Shown here piece after piece: positions 1 to 12,700 of a DNA stretch of 64,000 nt. Each line of letters begins with the position of its first letter. The first letter of the stretch is position 1. The position numbers and the translations under genes were made by a program. The notes beneath the pieces are model-generated. The model searched no databases and was not told where the DNA came from. It saw nothing but the letters and a program-made list of their open reading frames with translations. The stretch comes from Lycorma delicatula (lineage: Eukaryota > Arthropoda > Insecta > Hemiptera > Fulgoridae): NCBI RefSeq assembly GCF_047948215.1, contig NC_134455.1, forward strand, positions 322,082,147 to 322,146,146, written 5' to 3'.

Positions 1-123
1 CGGACTTATTGTCGGTAGGGCGGGAGGCCCCCTTAGAGTTAAAGGACACTTCCCTGGGCTGAGCTTTACTTAATTGTATGTCCGGCCCAGGGGAGTAGGG
101 AAAAAAAGGTTCGCTGGGGCAAC
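1..123. other. GC-richer repeat remnant with a short hairpin
   Basis: Composition is clearly richer in G+C than the flanks. The strings CCCTGGGC (near 52) and GCCCAGGG (near 85) can pair as a stem. No open frame is recognised. The SINE at 124 is inserted at its right edge. Confidence 0.3.
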
Positions 124-428
124 CCACTGTGTTGAATGTCTAGTGGTGAATGCATCTTCCCAAATCAGCTGATTTGGAAGTCGAGAGTTCCAGTGTTCAA
201 GTTCTAGTAAAGGCAGTTACTTTTATACAGATTTGAATACTAGATTGGATAACAGTGTTCTTTGGTGGTTAGTTTTCAATTAACCACACATCTCAGGAAT
301 GGTCAAACTGAGACTGTAAAAGACTACACTTCATTTACACTCACATATATCATCCTCATTCATCCTCTGAAGTAATACCTGAACGGTAATTTCCAGAGGC
401 TAAACAGGAAAAAGAAAGAAAAGATTTA
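124..428 (+). repeat. SINE family 1, full-length copy
   Basis: tRNA-derived SINE. The head has an A-box-like GTCTAGTGGTGAATGC, an 18-bp perfect palindrome CCAAATCAGCTGATTTGG and a B-box-like GTTCAAGTTC. The body is shared with the five other copies here. The tail has CATCCTCTGAAGTAATACC, then GGCTAAACAGG and an A/G-rich (GAAA)n run. The 10-bp target duplication CTGGGGCAAC lies at 114-123 and 429-438. Confidence 0.9.
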
Positions 429-445
429 CTGGGGCAACTATACAT

Positions 446-2080
446 GCATGTGTATGTACGTATGTATGTATCTTAAAAACGACTAGCCGGAGGATGTTGA
501 AATTTAGCATTTAAGTCTGTTGTTACAACTAGTTGTGCACCTCCCCTTTTGACTGCACCAAAAGTATCCAAAAACCAAAACTTTTGATTTTGGACTTTTT
601 CTTAACTGCAGTAATAAGCTCTCATTGACAGCTTTTTAAAAATATATCATAAGTGGTACTATTTTCATCAGTTCCAGAGTTATAGTGAAATAAAATTTTA
701 ATTATGAAATATTTGGATCTTACAAGGGAAGGCACATCAGTTTGAATCAGACTTCATCTGCTTTTATTTTTTTTTAGCTTTTTTTTTATTTTATTTTTTT
801 TTACCTTTTTTTAATTTAAGTATATTGATTTATTAATAATTATTAACCCATGATTATAAAAAAGATTACAATAATTATTCAATAACAATAACAAAAAATA
901 TATATATATATATAAAAAAAATCAGAAGTTATTAGTGAAATAAAATATTTAAAAATGTGTAAGTAATTTAATAGGCATTATTAAATATGTATATATATAA
1001 TAGATTTGGTGAAACATCTGATTATTTAATATTAATTGAAAATTATAATTTAGAATAGTATTATTTTTGGATTTTCTAGTTTAATTTCTGTTTAATTTTA
1101 TTTAATTATTCTAAGTTTAATTTTATCTACATTAAAGTTAACTACAGAATGACTGAAAAATAGGCCTTCACAAGAACAACATATACCACTGAGGCATACA
1201 TGCCCAATTTTTAATAAATTGCAAAAAATTCTCATCTTTTAGTTCATTACTCCTCTGATATTGTCAGACAATATTCTCCCTAAGTCAGAGTTGATCATTG
1301 TTTCGTTTATTTGTTTATTGTTGCCAATCGTTTAATCGCTCTTTGGTTTGACATAATTCTTTTGACTTTAATTTGTATTCACTTCTAGTTTTCAAATTTT
1401 CTTTCACTTTATATTCATTATCCTCTCTTAATCTTTTTATTCTTTTTTTTTGGTCTTAACATTTTCTTCCTCTTTATATTTATCATCTTCTCTAATGTTT
1501 TTATTCTTTCCTTGGTTTTAACATTTTCTTCCTCTTCATATTCATCTTCTTGTTGTTTTTTTTTAGATATATTTCTTCACGTTATCTTTCTTTTTCCTGT
1601 ATTATTGTTTCTTTTTCATTTTTGATCATTCATCGAATAATCCAATAATAGAAACTGAATATTTTACACCGTAAGATTGAAATTAACATTTGTAACCAGT
1701 ATACAGGAGTTCACTAAATAAAATATTTAAATTATTATTAAATGTTATTTGTACAACACACCAGAAATCTAAAACTTTTGTTAATCAGCAATTCACAAAG
1801 ATACGAATAATACTGATCTAGTAATACGAGTAATTAAAGAACTTTTACTCTATCCTAATATTTCATGTAAGATTGCTGAATTAATAATTGTATAAATATT
1901 TGATGTTAATAAAAACTAATATTTTGGCAATTGTGTAACTATCCACTTTATTAAAGAATTGGAGGATCTTATTTCACTTTCAAATGTAATAAGTTTAAAT
2001 GAAGTGCAGCAAAAATTGTGTAAATGTAATTTAATAGGTGTACAAGGAAGTTATGTGAGGCAACATCAGATTTTCTCATT
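446..2080 (-). mobile_element. Helitron/Helentron-like element, long relic (left copy)
   Basis: Inverted copy of the sequence at the right edge (62.5-64.0 kb), with the same order of blocks. The outer block (480-730) is shared with 59.16-59.46 kb: GGATGTTGAAATTT, CTAGTTGTGCACCT, CTTAACTGCAGTAATAA, GTTCCAGAGTTATAG. Next come AT-rich filler, then on the minus strand a relic frame with a Cys-containing block (about 1150-1250) and a Lys/Arg/Glu-rich tandem segment (about 1370-1570). The inner end (2020-2080) is also in the 59.7-kb copy. The K/R/E repeats followed by a zinc-finger-like block resemble the N-terminus of Helitron Rep/helicase proteins (family knowledge). The class assignment is tentative. 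Confidence 0.5.
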
Positions 2081-2138
2081 TCTGGCTATAGAATCATCTC
2101 CTGAGAGATTGCTGGGGAATTTGGAATCACTCATACAT

Positions 2139-2139
2139 A

Positions 2140-2188
<49 letters not shown>

Positions 2189-2195
2189 TGTATAT
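2139..2195. repeat. (TA)n(TG)n microsatellite
   Basis: A TA run passes directly into a long TG run and then into TATG and TTA repeats. A short open frame across it is low-complexity (VCVCVCV) and is not a gene. Confidence 0.9.
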
Positions 2196-2252
2196 TTATT
2201 ATTATTATTATTTATATATTTTTCAACCCCCCCCCCCACTATACAAAAGTGA

Positions 2253-3478
2253 AAACAATACTATGACCCAAAAGACATTAATAATAAAATTAATATAATG
2301 GCAAACGGTTTTTGTTAGTAAGGTGTGGTTTGTTTATAAGGAAATAGTCTATTTACATAAAAAAAAAAAAAAACATTACAATAGAACCATGTAAATTTTA
2401 TTGATATATGGAAGCTGTCAGGTATGAAAGAACATTTCAAAACCAACTGAGATAGTAAACCTTTTTGAATTTATGGAAGATTTCACACAAACTGAAATAA
2501 AAAATTTGGGGAAATATCAAAACCATTTTTTTTAAAATTATTCAACAATTTTTGCAAAAAAACCCAGATTTAAACAAAATTAATGTTTTTCCATAAAGAA
2601 TACATGCAAAATATAAGGTTTGCTTTCATCGTGTTGGTTTTTTGTGATGTCACTTAAGTAATATGGCTTATCAATGGGCCATATAAATTATTGTTTATAT
2701 TACCTGCAATATGTATTGCAATTTACATAAAATGAAAAATTATATTTCAATTAAAACTAAATATTTATTTTGTATTCTTTAAAACCAAAGTTTTTTCACA
2801 ATATCTGTTTGTTAAACTACATCAGTCATTTATAGTCACATCAATTATGTGACATTTCTAACAGTTAATGATAAAATACGTAGAATTAACACATATAATA
2901 ATTTTAACTGGTACTCCATCTTTCAAAACTAGCAGCTGTCTTATGAAACTGACAAAAAATTATGTTAACAGTAGAATTTCTTTAACAAATAAAAGAACAA
3001 ATCTGGGGAAAAATAAACTAAATTTATTGTTAAAAAAAATCTTCAAAAGAATTTTATCTCACCTTGATAGTTTAATTGTTACTGTATACTCTGTTAAGAA
3101 ACAAGTAAAAAGAGGTCAGTACAACGACATGTATTACTGCTGGTCTAATGAACAGCTAGGATATGTAGGATGGAGACTGAGATTGTCCAAAGAACTTCAT
3201 GCAAAGGGAAAAGTTCTGCTACTTTTGTTAGCAGTCGGAAATGACGAACAAAAAATACCTTGAATTTCATAAACCTTGTTGCAGGGTAGCCACAGCTAAT
3301 TTTTAGGAACTAATTAAAATAGTTTATTATACAGACAACTAGAAGGGCATAATTGCTTGAGTTTAAATACATTTTTCTAGAAAAATTAAGATAACTTCTG
3401 TAGATAAATGTCCATTATTCTGATAAACAATATTTTACAAACATACATTTCAAGTACTGTGTAAAAAAATAGCATTAC
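2253..3478. other. AT-rich rootletin intron, no gene seen
   Basis: Lies downstream of the last rootletin donor in the window. A 131-codon plus-strand open frame at 2868-3263 has no recognisable domain and AT-driven composition; it was not accepted as a gene. No terminal repeats were seen. Confidence 0.5.
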
Positions 3479-3715
3479 CATTGCATTCATTTCAAGCCTG
3501 TTTTTATCTAGTGCATTTTTCTCAGCACGCACAGCGTCAAGTGACTTGGAAAGTAAATCTTTTTCCTGCATGAGCTGTGAGTTACTTGTACGACTAGAAT
3601 CTAACTGTTGAGTCAGTTCTGCAATACGATTCTCTAGTCCCTGTTGAACTTCTTCCCAGCCATCAATTTGTCTACGAGCAACACCAAGTTGTTCTTTATT
3701 TGCCTGAAGTTTTAC
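3479..3715 (-). CDS. CROCC/Root: Rootletin exon, coiled coil (last exon inside the window)
   Basis: 79 codons, phase 0 at both ends; acceptor TTTAG/GTAAAA, donor ATG/GTAATG. Encodes VKLQANKEQLGVARRQIDGW, then continuous heptads including ENRIAELTQQLDSSRTSN and KSLDAVRAEKNALDKNRLEM. No further exon is visible between 3478 and the left edge, so the gene continues outside the window. Confidence 0.9.
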
Positions 3716-6700
3716 CTAAAATCAAAAAATATAAAAAAACATTATACTATGATGTAAAAGCAATAAACACAACTGAACATTATAGAATTTATAAACACAT
3801 TATTTGAACAATGCTAAATGGGTTTTCTAACCACTAGAAACAAAAGTACCATTAAAGAAAGATCTGTAACAGCACTGATGATAGTACTAAACTATACTTC
3901 CCAAACTATCTGCTTAATTTACATTTCCACTTATTTAGAAAGTAAGACATTTTTAAATTTCATTTTAAATTTCATGTTAACACTGAAAGTGTTAAGTTAC
4001 TAATATCTTCAGTATAAAATTTTTGTTTCAAAGATTTATTAAATAAGGCTTATAAACCACGGCCTATAACCTTACTAGCCACATATTTTTTTATAATTTT
4101 TATAATACAGAGTGCCTCACAAAGAAACATGAAGAATTTAAGGACAAGTAAAAATACAATTTCCAAAGTACCTGTAATTTACACCAAGTAATTTTCTACA
4201 AGTTAAAATACAGAAAAAAATTTACAATAACATAGGTATAAATTTCATCTTGATTTCTACTCCAAGGGTAAAAAGAACCCATGCTGAAACTCTGGTAAAA
4301 ATAATTAAGAGTTTAAATTAGTACTGTTTTTAATAAAAGAAATTTGACTTTTATTAAAGACAAAACAGACCAAAACAAGGCAGAAAAATACTATATAATA
4401 ATTTTAGATCAAAACAAGAATCATTAAATTTGAAAAACATCTAGAAACAAAATCAATTATTAATAAAATTAAATAAGACAATTGTTTAATAGCATTATTT
4501 TAATTTTACTGTAATGTAAAAATATTAAGAAATAAAAATTCAAAAAATTGTCCAATTTTTTTATTAATAAGCAACAAAGATTCGTCATCCACCTCACTGA
4601 CACAAAACACAAATTTACCAATGCTGACAAAAACCTACCACAAAAACATTAAACCTTATCACACTCAAATAAAGAATACAGCTCAAAAATCAGTCAACAC
4701 AAAAAAAATGAGTTTGCACAGAAATCTAAAAAGTCTACAGCAATTACATAAAGAAACACAAATAAAACAAAATACACATATTATCAGACAATCTTCCTAT
4801 AAAAAATTCAAAAAGTTTGATAAACCTGAGTTTTACAAACTTGACTGTTCAGATTATATAAAGATCTACATAGGTCGGTTAAAAATGACATACTTTTATA
4901 TATTTACAATGATAAAAATAATATGTACAAGCAATTATTTGCTAAATCAACTTTCACAAACCAACTCATATAAACAAGCCAGATACCCAACATCAGCAAC
5001 ATGAAATCTTACAATGGATGCAATCCTGACACACTTGAGTAACTTAAGATGTTAAATACACGAAAATAGCATTCTTTGGAATAAGCATGTTGAGCAAACA
5101 TAATTTAGATCACATACTCCGTGTACATAAACTACAAAATTTAAAAAAAAATCAGAATTGAACACCAGCAACATGAATATGTTTAGTATGTTTGTATATT
5201 TGATGTATAATTAACATAAGTCAAGAGTTGCTTTCTCGGAGAGGAAGGATGTTTGCTATTCAGCCAGTGGCTGTAATGAGGAAATTGAAGCTTTCACTTG
5301 TAGAGCTGAATATCACATGCATTTCATTGGGCTTGTCATGCAAAACATTGTATTTGTCTTTGAAATGAAGTGAACTCACATTTGAAAGAAATTATTTAAC
5401 AGCACTCACAATGACATACAGTAAAACTTCCCAACATCAGACACAGCCTGGGAGCAACAATCTGTCCATCATTTAGAGGCGCCTGCTATTCAGAAAAATG
5501 TGAATAGTGTATTATGTTCAGTGTTCAGTTATTATAAAAAAAAAAATATATATATTTTGAATAGGACAACAGTATTAAGTATTTATTTCATGTAAATTAA
5601 AATTAAAAAAAGAATTAGTCACTGATTAAAACTTTGTAAAAATCAAGTTTTTTTATTGTTTTTCTGAAAATAAAACTCTATCCTCTATGTTAGTATTTGG
5701 ATAAAAAAATAATACTGTACTACTGCAATCAACCAACAAAATAAAAAAAAATAAATTACTGTACTATATTAAAATGAAATAAACACAATACAAGCTACAA
5801 AAATATTACTCAACGAAGTACAGTATACAAGAATATTCATCAAAACACATGTAATGTAAAAATCAAAATAAAAACCCAAATACAGATATGTACAATTTAT
5901 TTGTACAAAGATGGTTTAAAATAGCTGTGTATTTTAGTTTAAACTAGGTCCTGGTACATTTTTTTCAATAAGCGACTGCATTTCTGATATTCAAATAACG
6001 CCTTTTGGTAATCCTTTTTGTAAGAAATGTTACTGTAATTTTCTAACCTCTTCTGTTACTTCCTTACTTGTGATGGTAAAGCCGGGTTGGTTCATTGTTG
6101 TCAGAGTCATTGTTGTTCGTTTTGTAAGTAATCAAGTCTGAGGCAGCAACAAGATCATGGATGTCAGTCAATAAGTCTGTTAAGACTCAGAGTTATTTAA
6201 ATGATTTATACTCATAATTGTTCACTTTTTTGTTGCTCTGGTTTAAATGTTGGAACTTCAATTTTTATTTAATATAGGATTTTAATTTAAAGATCTTCGG
6301 CTTCAGTCGGATTCACTCGGCTCTTTACACTTCACTTGGTTCCTGACAATTCAGCAGCTTTTTACAACTCACTTGGCTCCTTTTAGATGCGCACTCGGCT
6401 CCTGACAAATCAGTAGCTCCACCAAGAGTATATAAGCAAGCTCTTCATTACATTAATGTCCAGTTCTACGCCAGTTCAGATTCAATTCATTTCCAGTTTT
6501 ACAGTTCTATAATTCAGTTCATTTCACTGCAGAAATGTTTACAATTACAATGAAACAGTTATAATTAATGCTATATTTCAATCATATTCAAACAATTAAT
6601 GTTATATATATAAATAATATTTCAATCACAATAAAATATTTATAATAACAAGAAATCAAGACTTAAATTATTAAAAGAATAACCGCCAACTTTCAACAAC

Positions 6701-9700
6701 ATCCTGTGTTGAGTGCGTTATCAATGTTTGGGTACTCTTTGAATTTTCCAAATTGTTCAATAAATTTACTCTCTTCCACAGAATTTTCATTCCCAATCTA
6801 AGATCAAAATTTAAAAATCATCCTTTCATTATGTCCCCAATCATCCAAGATTTTTTATTTGAATGCCATTAAATTTCTAATGAATTTATATTCACGCCAT
6901 TAAATCAACATGGCTTTGCAGTTTTGCCAATTATTACTGATTTTTCAAATTCACCTGACTTATTCACAGCCAACATAACAGTCAGTATTTCTTTTGATAT
7001 CTTCACCCTGTACATTTTTCCTTTTTTGAAATACATTGTTTAACTGGGCAAAGCACGGAAAAAAATACCAATCTCATCACAATTAAAAATATTTCTTTCA
7101 TTATAACACATAATTCATTTAAAACTTTTCCTTTCACTCAGTCACTAAATTCTCACCTACAGCACCAGCATTACCACAAACATTTTTATATGAAACATTA
7201 TGTTTAATTTGGAATTTATCTAACCAACCCCCTAATGTTTTAAACTCATTTTAACCAAGTTTTTTAGCAATTTCTAGAGCTCTCTCAAATACCAAAGTAC
7301 CAGAGACCGGAATGTTGTTAGCATGAGCCCTGCAAAACCACTCATAAATCAAATTGTCATTCACTAGGCCTGGCATTTTAGGAAATGCACATTTGCTTAA
7401 CTGATTGTCATTTTCAGTCGATGACTTTAGGATATCAAGTTTGCTTTTTAAGATGGAGGTTATCTGAGTTTTTCACACATCAAAGCATTTTGCCATATCA
7501 AGCATACTGAATTTTTCTTTTTTGTAGAAATTTATATCTGATACTTTTTCTTTTAATGTCAAACGATTTTGAGATATTTTGAACATAAATTTGAACATAC
7601 AGTAAACGTGTGTATTGAAAATGTGCTATAAGAAAAAATATAGTACTATACCATAACAAAAATATTACATGTGTTCAATGTACAGTATACACTTGTACAA
7701 CAACTGATGATGACTCATGCTAGATGATGAATTGATTGAAATCATAACATCAACTTCTAGGCAGGAAGTGATCCAATTCACAACAGAAAACAAATTAGTC
7801 ACACTAAATATAAAATAAAACACGGAAAATTACAATTTTTATTCCTACTGTTTGTTTTTCAGAACTGATTGTACAGTTTTTATAGGTAAATTTATTGTTC
7901 GTATCTGTTATTTAGAAAATCCATAACTGAGAAGTATTTTATCCATTAATACCACTATAAAACTGTCGGGGAATCTAGACATGTCCAGTATTGAGGAGTC
8001 CGTTTCTGGGAAGTGCTCGTTAAGGAAAGTTTTACTTTGTAAACGCTTAATATGGAGCAAAAGCTAGCTGAGACAATGTAAAAGTTTTTTACAATTTCCT
8101 GAAAGTTAAAATTAGAATCCAAGTAGATTGTTTACATAGATTACAAAATAACTGATAATGCTACTTTATAACTTTAATTTTGAAAAATACAGCCTGTTCA
8201 CAGCACCTAAAATGCTTAACTGAAACTTTATTATTTTCTCCAGGTCTATATTCAAATTCTAAATTATTAACAGCTACTACATATGATGTTACCCATTTTT
8301 TTTTTGATGTTGATAAAAAATTCACTTGGAATTTTATTTTGGGTAGGTATAGATATATAATAATACCTATACCTATGTGTAATTTAATTTATACATATTT
8401 ATTTTTTTAATAAATGCAATTTAATCAATTCTGGTAGCGGATAAATAAAAATTCATATTTTATTATAACTGGTTTGTTATGACAAATATAATCAAAATGA
8501 AAATGAAATAGTGATTATAGTAGGCTCTGTATTTTTACATGGTGTAGAGCAGTAATAACTTTATCTAAAATATATTTTATCACCTATCCATCATTTCTGT
8601 CTTTCATCATTATTAACACATAATTAAAACGCTTAACATAGGAAATTTTAATGAACATTTTGTCTTACATTCATAACCTCAACTGAATTCAATAATTAAA
8701 ATTATAATATAATTATTTGTGAAAAATAAAATGTATTATTTTGTTACACTAAAACTACAGTGGTACTGAGTATATAGAAGGTTCAAATAAGTCCACACCT
8801 AATGAATTAACAATATTATTAATTGATTAGTTGCTATGCACCTTTTTTTGGTTTAGCAGTATAGTTGATATTATTCTGCCTCCATTGTTTTGAGTTTTAC
8901 TTATTTAAATCCTAAGCAAATCTGCTGTAAACAGTCCAGATTTCCAAAAGCGTTCTAAAATAAGTGCTCCTATTTTAAACCATTCATGCATTGTAAACCA
9001 GATGTGATTATTAAAAAAATTATTTCCTCCATCCAGGAAGTTCTTAATCATTGCATACAGTATAAAGTATTTGTTTTGGAGCAGATTGTGGTGCTATATA
9101 GTTAGTATAGACTTTATTACCCCATCATTTGAAATGTGATGCTTTTTCATTAATTTTTGAAGAAACAATTAGAAAAATATAAAATAAATAAATATTTGAC
9201 AAAAGGTTAGGAGTTTTTCTCCTACATGTACTTAGTAAAAGTAAATTTATTTTAAGTGTATATATTTTTAATTTTTATTATATCCATTTTTTTCTCACTT
9301 ACTACCTAAATCATAATTAAAATTATCATAATTTCCTAGTTTTACTTTTATTAGCATATATGCCAGTAAATGTTAAATTTTGTACATTTTCTAATCAAAT
9401 TAATTTTTATAATAGTCATTTTGGTTCTAACAACTCATTACTTTATATTAAAATTAAATACTATTTTCAACATCAATGAGATTAATAAAATAATCAAAGT
9501 AAATCAATAACAATCACATACTGCTTATTGCGTTACAAAGCACATAAGGGTAAAGGAATTCATATGAACTTAACTTAATAAATCTCAATCCTAGTATATA
9601 TATTCTACAATTATTGCTATTAAACATTCTTTATCTCTGTTTTCTGAAACTGTTTTGAATGTACACACAGACTGGTGCAAGTGCACACACAAATAAATTT

Positions 9701-12700
9701 GCCATTGATACAACTATGAAAATATATATTTTTTTAAAAACATTTAGAAAATCTCTTTTTCAGTCTAGAAGGACTAGACAACTAAGGTTTTACCTGAAGT
9801 TCATGAATTTGAAGTTGGTATTTATGTAAAGATGCCTGAACTGCAGATATTGTGCTCTCAGCAAATGCTGGAGATGTTGGTGTTCGTAAAGAGCGTTTTG
9901 GTGATCTAAACAAACAAAGGTATCCTTAAACATAATTTACAAAAAAAATCACAAAAGTATGAAAAATAAATAAATTCCTGCCTTCAATTTATTCTTTGTC
10001 AATAATGAATCCTTCATCCTCTTCTCCCCGACAGTCTTATACTTTAAAACTTTGGGGATTGGCGTCCCCACAGCCCTAGCCTCTGCAGCTTCTCTTCCCA
10101 TTACACTCAGAGCTGTGGAACACTTTACACTATACACATACACTACACCAAGAATACTAATACTACATAAATTACAGCATATAACCTTACACAACTACAC
10201 TTCAACATCTTACATTACTTCTTTTTACACATATACTCTGTAGTGTTGCGACATCTTATGAAATGCAACCCAATGTGCAAACTATTGTGCCAATGGATGG
10301 ATAGCTCTAGCTCTCTTTTTGAGTCTCAAAAATGATAATGTCTAGGCACCTGGGCGAACCCAGTTATATTTAGCTCTACTTCCAGTATGCATGCACTCTG
10401 CTGGAGTAATCCCTTATGTCGCTGGTACTTGTGAGAACCATATCCCAATCTCTAATCCTTTGGCAGTTGTTGGTCCAGTTGAAAAACCAACAACTTCGGG
10501 AGTTTAAAAAGGCTTCAACCAACCTTGTCAGCCAAAGATATGACGAATGACGATGAAGGTAGAAATATAATAGAGAAAGGTAAAATATCTAATGTGTGTT
10601 TTCATGTAGTTAGATATAAAGAGGAACATTCTCAGGAACAATCTTCCTGAGAATGTACAAGACTACACTTCATTTACATTCATACATATCCTCATTCATC
10701 CTTTGAAGTAATACCTTACAGTGGTTCTGAAGGCTAAGCAGAAAAAGAAATAAAGAGGAAGGTTTGCTAAAGTTTCCCCATTTATAATAAATAAGTGCAT
10801 AGTGGCTCACCAAAATCCATCAAAAATGTTAGGAGTGGTGCCCTTCTAATTGAAGTAAATAAAGAGCAGAGTTAGAAGCTCCTAACTCTTCAGAAATATA
10901 GGAAAGGATGAAATGTTAATGGAGCCCCATAATTCACTGAATTCCAGCAAGGCAGTGATCTTCTGCTGTGACTTGGCTGATAGTGATTTATTAGAAATAT
11001 CTGAAGAGCTATCACTGCAGTCTGTTTCATCTATGCTGAGGATCATGAGAAAAGCAAATGGTGTTGATGTGCTATCATTTTCACTTATCTTAACCTTCTC
11101 GACTCCGCCTGAGCAAATAAGAATTGGCTACCTATCTGTCCATGTGCGATCGTATATACCAAACTCAAAATGCTGCTTTCAGTGTCAGGGTTTTGGTCAC
11201 AACAATCATAGTTGCACAGGAACAAGTCTGGGTACATTATGGCTGTATAGGGCATGATGGTAGGACATGCGCTGAAGTAGAAAACTGTATTAATTGTAAA
11301 GGAATACAGAAGTATTTTTTATGGCCACAAAAATTATTCAATGTAATGTTAGTAGTCTCCATTCTTGCTGTGAGGATATTGAAATCCTAATAAAGGAAGA
11401 AAATCCTCTAATACTGTGTCTGCAAGAGACTCACCTCTGCCCTCAGGATGATGTGTCCTTTTGCAGATACGCCTACAAAAGATGTGATTGTCAGATGCAT
11501 CCATTTGTGCTCACAGCAACTGCCAAATAACAGTGCACCACATCCTTATAGATTATATCTGTTATATGACATTGCATCACAAGTTTAAATCACAAGCTTG
11601 GGGAGAAGCAGCAACCATGTCTTATCCTATTTCTAGATCAACTTTTCAGTTTGTGATAATATTAATATAATCTATGTATATATTTATGGATTTTCAGTAA
11701 AATAAACACTCCTCTATTATCTATAAGAGATAAAATGAAAGAAGTTTTATTATAATTTGTGGTAAAATGTTTTATGTAAAATGCATTTGAATTACATTAA
11801 ATAATCCCGAAATATATTGTTGTCCTGTCTAAATTGTATTATAGTGTAGTGTATTTATTTTATGAAGTATTTTGTATTGATTTAAACCAGACTTAAAGAA
11901 TCTTCATATGACCTGTCATGTCCATAGTGGAAAAATAGAATTCTTCTTTTTCTACTCACTCATCACAAATGAGATGTCTAAGAAAGACAATTACCTAAAA
12001 TGATGTCAAGATATTCTGTTTTATACCTTCTTTCTTTTTCTGTTTAGCCTCCAGAACCACCATAAGTATTACTTCACAGAATGAATGAGGATGATATGTA
12101 TGAATGTAAATGAAGCGTAGTCTTGTACAGTCTCAGGTTGACCATTCCTGAGATGTGTGGTTAACTGAAACCCAACCAACAAAGAACACTTGTATCCTCG
12201 ATCTAGTATTCAAATGTTTTATACCTTGGAGGTACAGCTGGTGTCTGGCTGAGATGAACATGAGGTGAAGGTTGAGCAGAATCAGTATCACGATTCTCAG
12301 CATCCTGTAATACTGCATGAGCAATATCTCTTAAAGCACCTTGGAGCAATTCAACTTCCTCCTGAAGATGATTTATCTGCAAAACTCCAGATTCTGCTTG
12401 GTTACAGCGTTCTTCCTAAATAAAAAGTTATATATTTAAAATTCTGAACAAAACAATTAAAAATAATAGCACTTCAGTAACTGAAGACATCAATTCAGTA
12501 AACAAAAACAATAGCCTTCAGCAACTTGAATAAAAATTAAAAAACCTTCTGTAACAAGAGATGAAAAAGAGAAGAGAACCACTGCTTGGAAACATGAATG
12601 ATGGTCTTAAGTAGTTAATGTAATAAATATTAGTAATGATACTATAGTACATTTACAGTGTTTCACTTCACTAAATATTAATTGTCAATGATTTTTAATT

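Larger units (their letters stand above)
5419..8039 (-). mobile_element. Tigger/pogo-type DNA transposon with a nested LTR-like insertion
   Basis: Terminal inverted repeats: the left begins CAGTAAAACTTCCC at 5419, the right (reverse complement from 8039) begins CAAAGTAAAACTTTCC. Both ends are flanked by TA (5417-5418, 8040-8041), the expected target duplication. Between them a degenerate minus-strand transposase frame is readable from about 7590 to 6800, and a C-terminal acidic piece lies near 6150-5930. The length without the insertion (about 2.0-2.1 kb) suits the family. Confidence 0.85.

Noticed and set aside
1959..2252. 97-codon open frame across a TG microsatellite
   Set aside because: Low-complexity translation (VCVCV); the first part belongs to the repeat element terminus.
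2868..3263. 131-codon open frame on the plus strand
   Set aside because: AT-driven composition, no recognisable domain, no splice or promoter context.
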